From IMG/VR virus record IMGVR_UViG_3300036832_000455, positions 1 through 64,000 of that record: 64,000 nt of DNA; one strand, written 5' to 3'. This DNA is from a virus. Position numbers and translations under genes: made by a program. Positions 21,764 through 29,072 of this stretch are shown piece by piece; position 1 is the first letter of the stretch, and each line of letters starts with the position of its first letter. The notes below the pieces were generated by a model, which saw nothing but the letters and a program-made list of their open reading frames with translations, did not search any database and was not told where the DNA came from.

Positions 21764-22081
21764 TTGACCAACATTAATATATCGAACCAGCTCGACGATG
21801 ATGACATTGATTTCCTAGGCGGTACTGTGATCGAGATGTTGGTCACGGGGACGATCAAATTGGAAGGATCTACAAGAACCAAGCGTAAAGCCTTGAACCA
21901 AATGTGCGACGCAGTGCGCCTTGGTTTGGTCAAAGGAACGATGGATCCCAAGTTGGTCGATGTCCTTGTAGGGCTCTACAAGGTATGGCTTAAGGCGGTT
22001 AACCTTCCAGTAGAGCTCCAACCGCAAGCGGTCCAACTAGAAGGCAAGTTAATGCTTCTCCAAGGCAAACAGGTTCATTAA
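21764..22081 (+). CDS. Hypothetical protein, first gene of early operon 1
   Basis: A TTG start (21764) is preceded by AGAGAGGG at ~9 bases and lies 30 bases after the promoter; no better ATG exists in frame near it. One hundred and five residues: an acidic start (NQLDDDDIDFLGG), a hydrophobic helix (VIEMLVTGTIKLEG), a basic segment (TRTKRKALNQMC), and a helical C-terminal half (VDVLVGLYKVWLKAVNL). No family recognised. Confidence 0.6.
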   Translation: MTNINISNQLDDDDIDFLGGTVIEMLVTGTIKLEGSTRTKRKALNQMCDAVRLGLVKGTMDPKLVDVLVGLYKVWLKAVNLPVELQPQAVQLEGKLMLLQGKQVH

Positions 22082-22089
22082 CGCGTCAA

Positions 22090-22119
22090 CCAAACCAAAC
22101 CAAACCAAACCAAACCAAA
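22090..22119. repeat. Six tandem CCAAA pentamers
   Basis: Six uninterrupted copies of CCAAA in the gap before the next gene. The purine-poor, unstructured leader may keep the ribosome site open; repeat number could vary by slippage. Confidence 0.9.
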
Positions 22120-22138
22120 CAACAAGGTACAAAACAAC

Positions 22139-22468
22139 ATGAATACCAAGCTCGAAGACCTACTGCATAGCATGATCGACGATGGCACCATAGAGGATCG
22201 CCGTGAGTACGATCAACAAATGCTCAAAACCATGTACGATCTGACGGACGAAGAATCGATCGACCTCGAGTGGTTGATCATGAACGAGTTCGATCCGCAA
22301 ATGCCTCTAGCGATCCGAACGCTCGAAACGCTCCACGGCAAACAAATGCGGGAGTTCCTGATCGAGGCTCTCCACGGCAACCTCGACGGTTGGGACAGCG
22401 AGCACGACAGAGTGACGATCCTACGGTTCATACAAGATATGGTCCGATTCGTCAAGGCAACCGACTAA
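22139..22468 (+). CDS. Hypothetical acidic helical protein
   Basis: One hundred and nine residues, largely helical and acidic (LEDLLHSMIDDGTIEDRREY, EESIDLEWLIMNEFD), with a C-terminal helix (TILRFIQDMVRFVKATD). No catalytic or metal motif. Part of early operon 1, with short spacing to its neighbours. Function unknown. Confidence 0.6.
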   Translation: MNTKLEDLLHSMIDDGTIEDRREYDQQMLKTMYDLTDEESIDLEWLIMNEFDPQMPLAIRTLETLHGKQMREFLIEALHGNLDGWDSEHDRVTILRFIQDMVRFVKATD

Positions 22469-22495
22469 TAACCAAACACGGAAGGAACAACACAT

Positions 22496-22726
22496 ATGTC
22501 AACCGAAGCACTCTCGGGCTACGAGTTCAAGATCGACCAGCTCAAGCAGGTGAGTTTGACTTTTACCAAGGGGACGTGGGAAACGATCGCAACCGCACTA
22601 AAGGATTGTGCGGATCTCATGGACAACACAGCAAAGGGAGAACCACACCCGGACGATCAAGAGCGGTGCAGGGCAATTGCCCAAGAGGACAGAGATCTGG
22701 CCGAACAGATCTTTGCAAACCTGTAA
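22496..22726 (+). CDS. Hypothetical protein
   Basis: Seventy-six residues; the AAGGAACAACACAT leader is the type repeated before many genes of this arm. Helical, with ETIATALKDCADLMDN and an acidic end (DQERCRAIAQEDRDLAEQIF). No recognised domain. Member of early operon 1. Confidence 0.6.
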   Translation: MSTEALSGYEFKIDQLKQVSLTFTKGTWETIATALKDCADLMDNTAKGEPHPDDQERCRAIAQEDRDLAEQIFANL

Positions 22727-22755
22727 CACAAACCAACAAACAAGGAACAACACAC

Positions 22756-23136
22756 ATGTCTTCATGCTTCTTCCTCGCGATCAGTGCAGAGGACGGTACG
22801 CACTACGAACGTTACGACTCGATCCCACAGGTTTATGAGGCGGCCGACGCTCAGATGGGCTACATAGTCCCACGAACAGTAAAAACATTCACAGACGATT
22901 GGGGCCGTCGACTGAACATCGAGGAGTGGCCGAGCTGGATGACACAACAAACACGACTCGCCTATAACGAAGCGTTCAACAATCGGGAATGTGGGTTCGC
23001 GACCAAGAAGGATCACGAACTCCTCGACCGCATCGAGAGCGGACGCGATTGGAGCGACAGAATCGAGCGAGCAAGGATCCCAGAAGGTCAACGCACTAGT
23101 CTGACAGGAGGGATCAAGCCTTACCCAAACAAATAG
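22756..23136 (+). CDS. Hypothetical protein, 126 residues
   Basis: The frame is open much further upstream, but ATG 22756 with AAGGAACAACACAC before it and the preceding gene's stop fix the start. The N-terminal half has an SSCFFLAISAEDGTHYERYD pattern (strand-turn) and the middle is rich in Trp/Arg (DWGRRLNIEEWPSWM). The end is basic. No family known. Last gene of early operon 1. Confidence 0.6.
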   Translation: MSSCFFLAISAEDGTHYERYDSIPQVYEAADAQMGYIVPRTVKTFTDDWGRRLNIEEWPSWMTQQTRLAYNEAFNNRECGFATKKDHELLDRIESGRDWSDRIERARIPEGQRTSLTGGIKPYPNK

Positions 23137-23151
23137 TCACAGGTAAAATGA

Positions 23152-23203
23152 AGGGCAACCATCATTTTGCCACTAGATTACCATCAAAGACACGCTATAT
23201 AAT
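23152..23203 (+). promoter_or_regulatory. Early promoter 2
   Basis: Box GGGCAACCATCATTTTGCCAC, TAGATT (23174-23179), 18 bp, TATAAT (23198-23203). The -35 deviates (TAGATT), so it may be weaker or more dependent on an activator. Confidence 0.75.
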
Positions 23204-23216
23204 AGGGGTATGCAAA

Positions 23217-23263
23217 GGAATCATATGACCCAATACATACCACACACAAGGTCATATGGTTCC
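23217..23263. promoter_or_regulatory. Long inverted repeat in the leader of the 226-residue HTH gene
   Basis: GGAATCATATGACC and GGTCATATGGTTCC, 14-bp arms with one mismatch and 19 bases between, starting 13 bases after the -10. It could be an operator for a dimer or an mRNA stem upstream of the ribosome site. Confidence 0.6.
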
Positions 23264-23324
23264 AATGCTACGAGCCGAGCGCATGTGCGTCTTGGTAACC
23301 CATGGTCAATAGGAGCAAGTCACC

Positions 23325-24005
23325 ATGGAAACTAACCCAACTAACGAGCCTACTAACGAGACCGAAGAGGTCAAGCCGACCGCTGAGGTACAGGCTCAGC
23401 CCACTACCGAAGTCTCTGACCCGCCCAAGGATACAGACACCAAGGACTCGAACGAGGTCGTCAGCGAAGCACCGATCCAAGAGGTACATGCAGCCCTCGC
23501 GGCGAGCGTGCAAGAGACCCAGATCGCACAGGGCGTCATGGGGAATCATCCTAACCAGATGATGGCACCACGGATGGGTACGACAGCAGGAGCGATGGCT
23601 CCAGCGCAAGTCATCCAAGCGCCCAAGGTGATGCCGGTCTTTCCGCCATCAGAGAACTACAAGATGATGTTGGATAGGCTGCCTAATAAGTCGGCGAAGA
23701 TCAGGGCGATGCACCGAGACGGGTACACGACGAGCCAGATCAGTCGGCACCTGGGGATCCTGTATCAGCACGCACGTAACGTGCTGAACCAGATCATCAA
23801 GCGTCCCACCGAGAACCAGATGGGGAGCCTGCCGATGGTGGTGTATCTGCCAACCAAGGTGGACGAAAACAAGCTCAACACCGAGGCAGCCAAGCTGAAC
23901 CTGACGCCAGACGAGCTGCGTAAGATCGTGGCAGACGTACAGGATCAGCTGCCCACGGAGGTCATGAACGAACTGCAGAGGGACTCAGAGACGAAGGCGG
24001 CCTAA
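23325..24005 (+). CDS. Mini-HTH family protein D, long form
   Basis: A 226-residue member of the mini-HTH family. The first ~110 residues are Thr/Glu/Pro/Met-rich and probably disordered. Residues ~120-160 carry the family unit: SAKIRAMHRDGYTTSQISRH, then LGILYQHARNVLNQIIKRP. The C-terminal ~60 residues form a separate helical unit (DENKLNTEAAKLNLTPDELR). AGGAG lies 9 bases before the ATG. The gene has its own early promoter and a long inverted repeat in the leader. DNA binding is inferred from the helix pattern, not shown. Confidence 0.75.
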   Translation: METNPTNEPTNETEEVKPTAEVQAQPTTEVSDPPKDTDTKDSNEVVSEAPIQEVHAALAASVQETQIAQGVMGNHPNQMMAPRMGTTAGAMAPAQVIQAPKVMPVFPPSENYKMMLDRLPNKSAKIRAMHRDGYTTSQISRHLGILYQHARNVLNQIIKRPTENQMGSLPMVVYLPTKVDENKLNTEAAKLNLTPDELRKIVADVQDQLPTEVMNELQRDSETKAA

Positions 24006-24022
24006 CAACCACAACCTAGTAT

Positions 24023-24050
24023 AAGGAGGGAGCCCTAGAAATAGGGCTCC
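24023..24050 (+). other. Shine-Dalgarno plus hairpin spacer before lipoprotein gene
   Basis: AAGGAG (24023-24028) is followed by GGAGCCCTA-GAAA-TAGGGCTCC, a 9-bp stem with GAAA loop. If folded, the stem brings the SD to ~10 bases from ATG 24061, as described for T4 genes 25 and 38. No T-run follows, so a terminator is less likely but possible. Confidence 0.5.
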
Positions 24051-24060
24051 TATGCTTAAC

Positions 24061-24471
24061 ATGAAAAGAACAATACTACTATCAGTCACAGCCTTACTCG
24101 CGCTGAGTGGTTGTACCTATCAGTTCGAACTCCCGTCAGCAACGCCGATCTCAAGTACACCAGTGCTCAGCGACGAAGCCGTACCAAACACGTGGAATCT
24201 CCCCAGACTCTCAGTGCCACACAATCTGTACCGCGACGATCCAGCTACAGCATACCAAGTGCAACGTAACGACATGATGCTACGCAGCAGGGTAGAGTTG
24301 TTCAGTCACCGCAAAGACATCCCGTTAGCAGATCGACAGCGCTATGCGAGAGCATACGCGGACGACATCTACAAGGCCAACTGTGATCACCACTATCACC
24401 CAAGCGACACAACCGATTGCACAAAGATCGGCCACTACTATCCGTGGGAACACAACGGCGACACAGAGTGA
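24061..24471 (+). CDS. Lipoprotein, probable outer or inner membrane
   Basis: From ATG 24061 (an in-frame ATG at 24052 is also possible) a typical lipoprotein signal appears: MKRTILLSVTALLALSGC, lipobox LSGC with Cys18. The ~118-residue mature part is polar with no transmembrane helix; it has an Arg/Tyr-rich stretch (RQRYARAYADD) and His/Cys-rich end (CDHHYHPSDTTDCTK), perhaps metal-binding or disulphide-forming. Phage lipoproteins often exclude superinfecting phage, but nothing here is diagnostic of that. Confidence 0.7.
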   Translation: MKRTILLSVTALLALSGCTYQFELPSATPISSTPVLSDEAVPNTWNLPRLSVPHNLYRDDPATAYQVQRNDMMLRSRVELFSHRKDIPLADRQRYARAYADDIYKANCDHHYHPSDTTDCTKIGHYYPWEHNGDTE

Positions 24472-24494
24472 CCACGCAATCGGTGCAATCCGGA

Positions 24495-24520
24495 AGGGCG
24501 CAAAGCGCCCTCTCTTTCTT
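24495..24520 (+). terminator. Terminator after lipoprotein gene
   Basis: AGGGCGC-AAA-GCGCCCT followed by CTCTTTCTTCT. It is preceded by CGGTGCAATCC (24481-24491), a motif found again at 27568. Confidence 0.7.
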
Positions 24521-24571
24521 CTCGGCCCGTAAAGGGCGCATTGGTGTTACTATTGGACAATAGTAAAAAGA

Positions 24572-24623
24572 AGGTCGACTATCATTTGGACTCTTGATTT
24601 GACCAGAGACCTTGATGTATAAT
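24572..24623 (+). promoter_or_regulatory. Early promoter 3
   Basis: Box AGGTCGACTATCATTTGGACTC, TTGATT (24594-24599), 18 bp, TATAAT (24618-24623), then AGAAAGAAAATACC, the same leader as promoters 4 and 5. Confidence 0.88.
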
Positions 24624-24672
24624 AGAAAGAAAATACCGAAGACACTTTACCTGTAACATGAAGGAACAAAAC

Positions 24673-24891
24673 ATGACAAACGGTCCAAACCTAGCACAAG
24701 TAGTATCCCCCTTCTCCTGGACGGTAACAATCGATGGCGAACTTGAATCCAAGTTCGCTATGTACTGCCAAGACATCAACGAGCTGCGCAGAGCGTTCGG
24801 TAGCAAGTCAGACTTCCGAGTCATCAACCCATCGATGATCGAGATCCGCCATCCGCTCAACCCCGAGCGCGTCTTCACAGCAAGGAGCTAA
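24673..24891 (+). CDS. Hypothetical protein
   Basis: ATG 24673 has AAGGA with 7-base spacing, so it is preferred to ATG 24658. Seventy-two residues: a hydrophobic strand (VVSPFSWTVTIDGELESKFA), an ELRRAFGSKSDF helix and a basic C-terminus. No recognised domain. First gene of early operon 3. Confidence 0.6.
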   Translation: MTNGPNLAQVVSPFSWTVTIDGELESKFAMYCQDINELRRAFGSKSDFRVINPSMIEIRHPLNPERVFTARS

Positions 24892-24900
24892 CCAAGCACA

Positions 24901-25185
24901 ATGAGCATGATCTGCATGGCTACGATTGCCGATACATCAGTGATCCTGTACGCAGTACAATCACTAGACAAGGTGGAGAACGATCCGATCCAAACCAGCT
25001 ACGAGCTGCACTTCCACGATCTGCCGAGCGGCGAGCGGGGAGTGATGGTAGCCGATGGCGAAGCGGACGCAGTCAACTTGTTCGCCTCATGGCTTGTAGC
25101 GGACGAAACAGACATCGGCAAGCTTGAGCCGTACGTGAAGCGGTTGTACGACACATTCGGCGAGCGGGGTAAGTTTCTGCCATGA
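24901..25185 (+). CDS. Hypothetical protein
   Basis: Ninety-four residues. A hydrophobic N-terminal strand pair (MICMATIADTSVILYAVQSL), a middle with YELHFHDLPSGERGVMV, and a helical end (LEPYVKRLYDTFGERG). It overlaps the next gene by 4 bases (ATGA). Family not recognised. Confidence 0.6.
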   Translation: MSMICMATIADTSVILYAVQSLDKVENDPIQTSYELHFHDLPSGERGVMVADGEADAVNLFASWLVADETDIGKLEPYVKRLYDTFGERGKFLP

Positions 25186-25613
25186 GTAGCAGCAACATCA
25201 CAGACAACATGCACGACCTCGTTGAACACTTCAAATCACTAGACAGCTACCACGACTTTGAGGGGATGGCAGACGCGAAAGCAGTCTTAGCAGTCTTAGC
25301 AGTCTGCCGTCACCCAGAGAGCCAACTCTACGTCTGGGAAGACATCAAGCCAGACAGGGTCCCAATAGACCTTGCTAGATCCCTACTGCTGGCGCACCTG
25401 TACGAACGCAGCGATACGTACCAACTAGACGATCTCAAGTACACCAACGTCGTTGACTTGTGGGAACTGCTTCTTACAGTGTTGAGTTGCCGATGGTGGT
25501 CTAAGGTAACAGGCAAGATCCTCACCCAGATCGAACAGTCAACCCCCACGGACGAGGGTGCGATGGGAGAGGACGAGGGTGCGATGGGCAGCAATGAGGA
25601 GGAACCCACATAG
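25182..25613 (+). CDS. Hypothetical protein with short internal repeats
   Basis: One hundred and forty-three residues, mostly helical (DARSLLLAHLYERS-like helix, LWELLLTVLSCRWW). Two DNA repeats affect it: a 9-bp GCAGTCTTA tandem (~25283-25305) coding for Ala-Val-Leu repeats, and a repeated GACGAGGGTGCGATGGG near the 3' end coding for DEGAMG twice. These look like recent slippage expansions. No known domain. Confidence 0.6.
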   Translation: MSSSNITDNMHDLVEHFKSLDSYHDFEGMADAKAVLAVLAVCRHPESQLYVWEDIKPDRVPIDLARSLLLAHLYERSDTYQLDDLKYTNVVDLWELLLTVLSCRWWSKVTGKILTQIEQSTPTDEGAMGEDEGAMGSNEEEPT

Positions 25614-25814
25614 ATGACCCAGACCTACAAACGCGATCCTAAAAGCAGAGGCATCAGCTACGAGGTCTGGCGCCAAAGGGTGGAGGCTATCGTCCGTACC
25701 CAAACGCAGTTCGGAACGGACGACATAGCGGACTGGCGTTATGTGCTGGACTACGAGGAGGGCTACACTCCAAGGCAAACAGCCCAGCGAGCGATCAAGA
25801 ATGCACAAACGTGA
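25614..25814 (+). CDS. Small hypothetical protein
   Basis: Sixty-six residues with a basic N-terminus (TQTYKRDPKSRGISYE) and two likely helices (WRQRVEAIVRTQTQF, GYTPRQTAQRAIKNAQ). The last segment looks like a helix-turn-helix recognition part but is too short to be sure. It starts directly after the previous stop. Confidence 0.55.
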   Translation: MTQTYKRDPKSRGISYEVWRQRVEAIVRTQTQFGTDDIADWRYVLDYEEGYTPRQTAQRAIKNAQT

Positions 25815-25832
25815 AGGATACATAACCCCCAG

Positions 25833-26093
25833 ATGGTCAAAGAACCGAAACCAAGAAAGCGCGGACGTGACATCTTACCGCAACGAAAGTTCCAAATCAT
25901 GCTGACAAAGCAAGAACTAGGCACGATCATCGGCAGTCTACACGACACCCGATGTGAGCTGGAGCAACATATGGGGTCCCCAAAGACATCCCTACAGAAC
26001 TACAGCGATATGAGCACCGAACACGAGCGAGCCAACGCTTTGTGGCTCAAGCTGATGAAGTTCCTAGCGGACCTCAAGTATGGTCCCCGGTAA
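25833..26093 (+). CDS. Small basic hypothetical protein
   Basis: Eighty-six residues with a highly basic N-terminus (VKEPKPRKRGRDILPQRKF), then amphipathic helices (LTKQELGTIIGSLHDTRCEL, NALWLKLMKFLADLK). Nucleic acid binding is plausible from the basic arm. Last gene of early operon 3. Confidence 0.55.
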   Translation: MVKEPKPRKRGRDILPQRKFQIMLTKQELGTIIGSLHDTRCELEQHMGSPKTSLQNYSDMSTEHERANALWLKLMKFLADLKYGPR

Positions 26094-26100
26094 AAAGAGT

Positions 26101-26150
26101 GTCGACCATCATTTTGACACTTGATTGACCTAAGGACCCTATGGTATAAT
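26101..26150 (+). promoter_or_regulatory. Early promoter 4
   Basis: GTCGACCATCATTTTGACAC, TTGATT (26121-26126), 18 bp, TATAAT (26145-26150), then AGAAAGAAAATACC. This copy is close to the consensus of the set. Confidence 0.9.
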
Positions 26151-26197
26151 AGAAAGAAAATACCAACTACCCTTCAACAAACAAAGGAACAAAGCCG

Positions 26198-26443
26198 ATG
26201 TCACACCACCACGCGAACATCATGAAGCTGGACACCGAAGGCAGACCCCAACTCGTGCGTTGTGCCACGAGATGGGACGACGACTCAAAGTTCTACAGCG
26301 TCGACGAATGGATAGCCGTGCTGCGACTGCAATTGCAGCCAGGAGAGACGGTGTACATCACCAAGTACTTTCAACAGGAAGACCACACTGGGTACCGTAG
26401 CGCGACCTCGAAGCAGGTCGCTCAGTTCAGTTACGGACAGTAA
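26198..26443 (+). CDS. Hypothetical protein
   Basis: Eighty-one residues with AAAGGAACAAAG before the start. The middle is strand-rich (DEWIAVLRLQLQPGETVYIT), the C-terminus polar (RSATSKQVAQFSYGQ). No family recognised. First gene of early operon 4. Confidence 0.58.
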   Translation: MSHHHANIMKLDTEGRPQLVRCATRWDDDSKFYSVDEWIAVLRLQLQPGETVYITKYFQQEDHTGYRSATSKQVAQFSYGQ

Positions 26444-26470
26444 CAAACAAACAAAGGAACAAACACACCA

Positions 26471-26821
26471 ATGACCTACAGCATCGATCTTGCCTATACC
26501 ACAGTACCTGAAGACACAGGGCGAGCGCGGGATCAACATCCAGCGCTCCAGGAACCTGATCTCGACGACCACTTCGAAGAACCCCTGGGCGAACGCGACG
26601 AGAGCGGAATGGGGTTCGGAATGCGCGACATGCAGTGGATGGGGATCAGCGAACTCGACAAAGACAAGATCGTCGGGGCTCTTGAGAACATCACCAGTAA
26701 TACCATCCTAAAGTCAAGGATCGCGTACATCACAATGTACGATGAGGACACCACTGAGCTGGTGTTCAGCTACACCGCAGAGTGGTACAATCAGTCGAGC
26801 GAAGTAAAGGGACAGAACTGA
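26471..26821 (+). CDS. Hypothetical acidic protein
   Basis: One hundred and sixteen residues. The N-terminal half is acidic and Pro-rich (PDLDDHFEEPLGERDE), the middle has a Gly/Met-rich turn, and the C-terminal half alternates helix and strand (KDKIVGALENITSN, RIAYITMYDEDTTELVFSYT). Stop overlaps the next start (TGATG). No known domain. Confidence 0.58.
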   Translation: MTYSIDLAYTTVPEDTGRARDQHPALQEPDLDDHFEEPLGERDESGMGFGMRDMQWMGISELDKDKIVGALENITSNTILKSRIAYITMYDEDTTELVFSYTAEWYNQSSEVKGQN

Positions 26822-27021
26822 TGCCTCGCACATACTACGACGAGAACTTTGGTCACTACGAGATCAACAGTGAGGAGGACGTCGAGTTCTACCACCAGAT
26901 CCAACGGACGAACGTCAAGAAGATCTGCGAGGGCTGTGGACAAACCGTAAGGATCCAGCCCCAATACGCGTACTGCAACAGCTGCGCAACAAAACTCGAG
27001 CGCGGTCTAGATCTGGAGTAA
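26821..27021 (+). CDS. Small zinc-ribbon protein
   Basis: ATG 26821 overlaps the previous stop; the frame upstream of it is a shadow. Sixty-six residues with two Cys pairs, CEGCG and CNSCA, separated by 16 residues, the spacing of a zinc ribbon. The N-terminal half is acidic with His/Tyr (DENFGHYEINSEEDVEFY). It may bind nucleic acid or protein through the ribbon. Early operon 4. Confidence 0.65.
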   Translation: MPRTYYDENFGHYEINSEEDVEFYHQIQRTNVKKICEGCGQTVRIQPQYAYCNSCATKLERGLDLE

Positions 27022-27026
27022 CAACA

Positions 27027-27278
27027 ATGAGCACAATCCGAAAGGCGGGAGCATCAGCAACCTTCATGCTCCAGGACATCACCAAGGGTGCTGTCCGATA
27101 CCAGGAGATCAACGAGCACGGCAACGAGATGAAGATGTACAACCCCGAAACCCTGATCGGGACGCAGTATCTTCGACAGGGTAAGTTCAAGGCCTTTCGT
27201 GATGCCGAGGGCAACTGGCCTCAGTACATCACGATTACAGTTACGCCGGGCCTTGAGGACGCATCTCTAGAGGCGTAA
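27027..27278 (+). CDS. Hypothetical protein
   Basis: Eighty-three residues with alternating strands (ASATFMLQDITKGAVRYQEI, YLRQGKFKAFRDAEGNW, QYITITVTPGL). Looks like a small beta-rich domain; similar short proteins occur in many phage early regions, with no known role. Early operon 4. Confidence 0.6.
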   Translation: MSTIRKAGASATFMLQDITKGAVRYQEINEHGNEMKMYNPETLIGTQYLRQGKFKAFRDAEGNWPQYITITVTPGLEDASLEA

Positions 27279-27316
27279 CATCACCGCAACCGACTCAATA
27301 CAAGGGACACCAAAGC

Positions 27317-27535
27317 ATGCCGAAGTACGAACTTGAACTCATCAAGGACGATATGGATGCTCTAGCTGAACTCGCTGACGAGAAGTGCAATGAGGCAGTC
27401 GAGGAGGCGGAGGCGGACGAGGACAGCGAAGAGGCTAAGGAAGCCGCAACTCAGTGGGAGCGGATCGCTAAGGCTCTTGCATCAGTGAAGTGGGAGGGCT
27501 CTGAGGAAGATCCGACGCCTCCGGCAGCGGCCTAG
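27317..27535 (+). CDS. Small highly acidic protein
   Basis: Seventy-two residues with about 27 Asp/Glu, concentrated in a helix (KCNEAVEEAEADEDSEEAKE), and a Pro/Ala-rich tail. Such charge could mimic DNA, as in some anti-restriction proteins, but composition alone cannot establish this. A strong hairpin follows the gene. Confidence 0.58.
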   Translation: MPKYELELIKDDMDALAELADEKCNEAVEEAEADEDSEEAKEAATQWERIAKALASVKWEGSEEDPTPPAAA

Positions 27536-27547
27536 CTAGTCAAACGA

Positions 27548-27607
27548 GAGAGTCGTAGGTGATCTCACGGTGCAATCCAAAGGGCTTCGCCCTCACCTAC
27601 GACTCTC
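27548..27607 (+). terminator. Long two-level hairpin after acidic-protein gene
   Basis: A perfect 15-bp outer stem (GAGAGTCGTAGGTGA / TCACCTACGACTCTC) encloses 30 bases with an inner AGGGC-TTC-GCCC hairpin and the motif CGGTGCAATCC (27568-27578). It lacks a T-run, so it may be an RNA processing or stabilising element as much as a terminator. Confidence 0.55.
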
Positions 27608-27655
27608 ACCCCGTATAGGGACGCGAGTGGCTACTGAACAGGAATCAAAGGACAA

Positions 27656-27904
27656 ATGAGTAAGAACAGGATCACGCACGACGACATAGCGAGAATGCCG
27701 CCTCACATACAGGCGCAGATCGCCAGTAAGATGGCGGAGCAGAACTCAAGTCTTCCAGCACCAAGAAGGGCAAAAGGGCATGGAGCACATGGACCCGCCT
27801 TCAAGGTCCAGCTGACGAAAGTACACTACATAAGCTTCGGTGCGTACTGCAGCCTACTGGTCGGGATTGCCATAATGCTCATGGCTACGTTTCCTACACA
27901 CTAG
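27656..27904 (+). CDS. Small protein with C-terminal membrane anchor
   Basis: Eighty-two residues: a helical start (RITHDDIARMPPHIQAQIA), a basic, Gly/His-rich linker (RRAKGHGAHGPAFKV) and one C-terminal hydrophobic helix (~residues 59-78, FGAYCSLLVGIAIMLMATF). A tail-anchored topology is suggested. Function unknown. Confidence 0.6.
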   Translation: MSKNRITHDDIARMPPHIQAQIASKMAEQNSSLPAPRRAKGHGAHGPAFKVQLTKVHYISFGAYCSLLVGIAIMLMATFPTH

Positions 27905-27927
27905 CAAACCAGTCAAAAATAAATTGT

Positions 27928-27978
27928 GGGCGACCATCATTTGGACTCTTGATGACCCAAGATGCCTTATGATATAAT
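27928..27978 (+). promoter_or_regulatory. Early promoter 5
   Basis: GGGCGACCATCATTTGGACTC, TTGATG (27949-27954), 18 bp, TATAAT (27973-27978), then AGAAAGAAACTACC. Confidence 0.88.
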
Positions 27979-28064
27979 AGAAAGAAACTACCGCCCAAAA
28001 GTAGCGAACGAACTGCCTAGTCGATTCACTTAACGCCATTAATAGGTAGGGGGTGGTTCATCAT

Positions 28065-28301
28065 ATGGTCAAGGATTTCAGGTTTACCATCACACTTGCC
28101 GACGTTAAGAACGGAACGAAGAGAGCAGACGTGAAGGCCAAACTAGAGTCGTTGACTAGCAGCTTCGCTCCAAAGTTCTGTAAATCAGTCAGGGTGAGTA
28201 GGTTCAATCCGGGTAACGAAGCTCGGAAGGGCCGGGTAATGCAGAAGATGGCGACAGACGTTATCATCAATGTGGTCTCGGATAAAGGGAAGGACAAATA
28301 A
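28065..28301 (+). CDS. Hypothetical protein
   Basis: ATG 28065 follows AGGTAGGGGGTGG by ~8 bases; an in-frame GTG at 28053 would lie within that site. Seventy-eight residues: KDFRFTITLADVKNGTKRAD, a helix, then basic strands (VRVSRFNPGNEARKGRVMQ; ATDVIINVVSDKGK). No known family. First gene of early operon 5. Confidence 0.58.
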   Translation: MVKDFRFTITLADVKNGTKRADVKAKLESLTSSFAPKFCKSVRVSRFNPGNEARKGRVMQKMATDVIINVVSDKGKDK

Positions 28302-28303
28302 GC

Positions 28304-28723
28304 ATGATGGACGGAGACGACGATCAAGGGTTCGTAACACAATGGCAGAAGATACCAATACCTAAGAACCCGCAACGAGCGCGCAAGCGGCTCAAAGCTA
28401 GTCAAACACTTCAAAGCCGGCGCGAGCGGTTCACCAAACACATCGAGGAGCAGGTCCCTGAGAGCCACGCATACCTTCACGAGCTGCGAAACCGGTTCCC
28501 ACCCAATAGAGACAGGAGCGCTAGTCTGTCACAGAGTCCCCGCATCTTCATTAGCGAGCAGGACGCATTCGATATGCTCTGTGCGGAATGTCTGCGTACG
28601 GAGAAGTTCCCCCAGGACATACTGAACAAAGGTAAGGCTACAGGATGGTTTGAGCGAATGCGTATGCTCGGTGAGAAGTACAACTGGGACGTGAAGATTA
28701 GCGTTCGGGATAAGGGGCAATAA
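28304..28723 (+). CDS. Hypothetical basic protein
   Basis: One hundred and thirty-nine residues: an Arg/Lys/Gln-rich N-terminal half (PQRARKRLKASQTLQSRRER), then a helical C-terminal half with one CxxC (LCAEC) and a Trp/Met-rich end (GWFERMRMLGEKYNWD). Nucleic acid binding is possible; nothing specific is seen. Confidence 0.58.
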   Translation: MMDGDDDQGFVTQWQKIPIPKNPQRARKRLKASQTLQSRRERFTKHIEEQVPESHAYLHELRNRFPPNRDRSASLSQSPRIFISEQDAFDMLCAECLRTEKFPQDILNKGKATGWFERMRMLGEKYNWDVKISVRDKGQ

Positions 28724-28727
28724 GAGA

Positions 28728-29072
28728 ATGGCACTGAGACTGGTTCGCAACCATAGCGATGATCGTCCCGAGGCTGAAGAGGCTCTAGCGAGATGGCAAG
28801 GGTCCGACAGCGTGTTCTTCCACAAGACCCAAGTAAAACTGGGAACGATCCTAATGAACTTCGGCCGAACAGACCACAATAGTTTTTGGCGTGTCACTGG
28901 CATCAAATCGTACAAGGTCGCCTCCACAGGACGTATTCTGACATCGAATGTCAACACTGTGCAGAAGCTGAATGACGACATCCTGATCACCAGACAAGAC
29001 TCAAACGAGACCCGCCAGCTTAGCTTCGCCACCCTCTCCTACTCGGCTATCTGGAGGATCGTAAGCACATGA
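28728..29072 (+). CDS. Hypothetical protein
   Basis: One hundred and fourteen residues, beta-rich (SDSVFFHKTQVKLGTILMNF, FWRVTGIKSYKVASTGRIL), perhaps a small barrel. It overlaps the next gene by 4 bases. Family unknown. Confidence 0.58.
   Translation: MALRLVRNHSDDRPEAEEALARWQGSDSVFFHKTQVKLGTILMNFGRTDHNSFWRVTGIKSYKVASTGRILTSNVNTVQKLNDDILITRQDSNETRQLSFATLSYSAIWRIVST

Noticed and set aside
22270-22755. N-terminal extension of the gene ending at 23136
   Set aside because: The upstream frame overlaps two good genes, and ATG 22756 has the standard AAGGAACAACACAC leader.
26112-26121. TTGACA inside the upstream box as the -35 element
   Set aside because: It lies about 25 bp from TATAAT in most copies, too far for a sigma70 -35; TTGATT with an invariant 18-bp spacer fits all copies.
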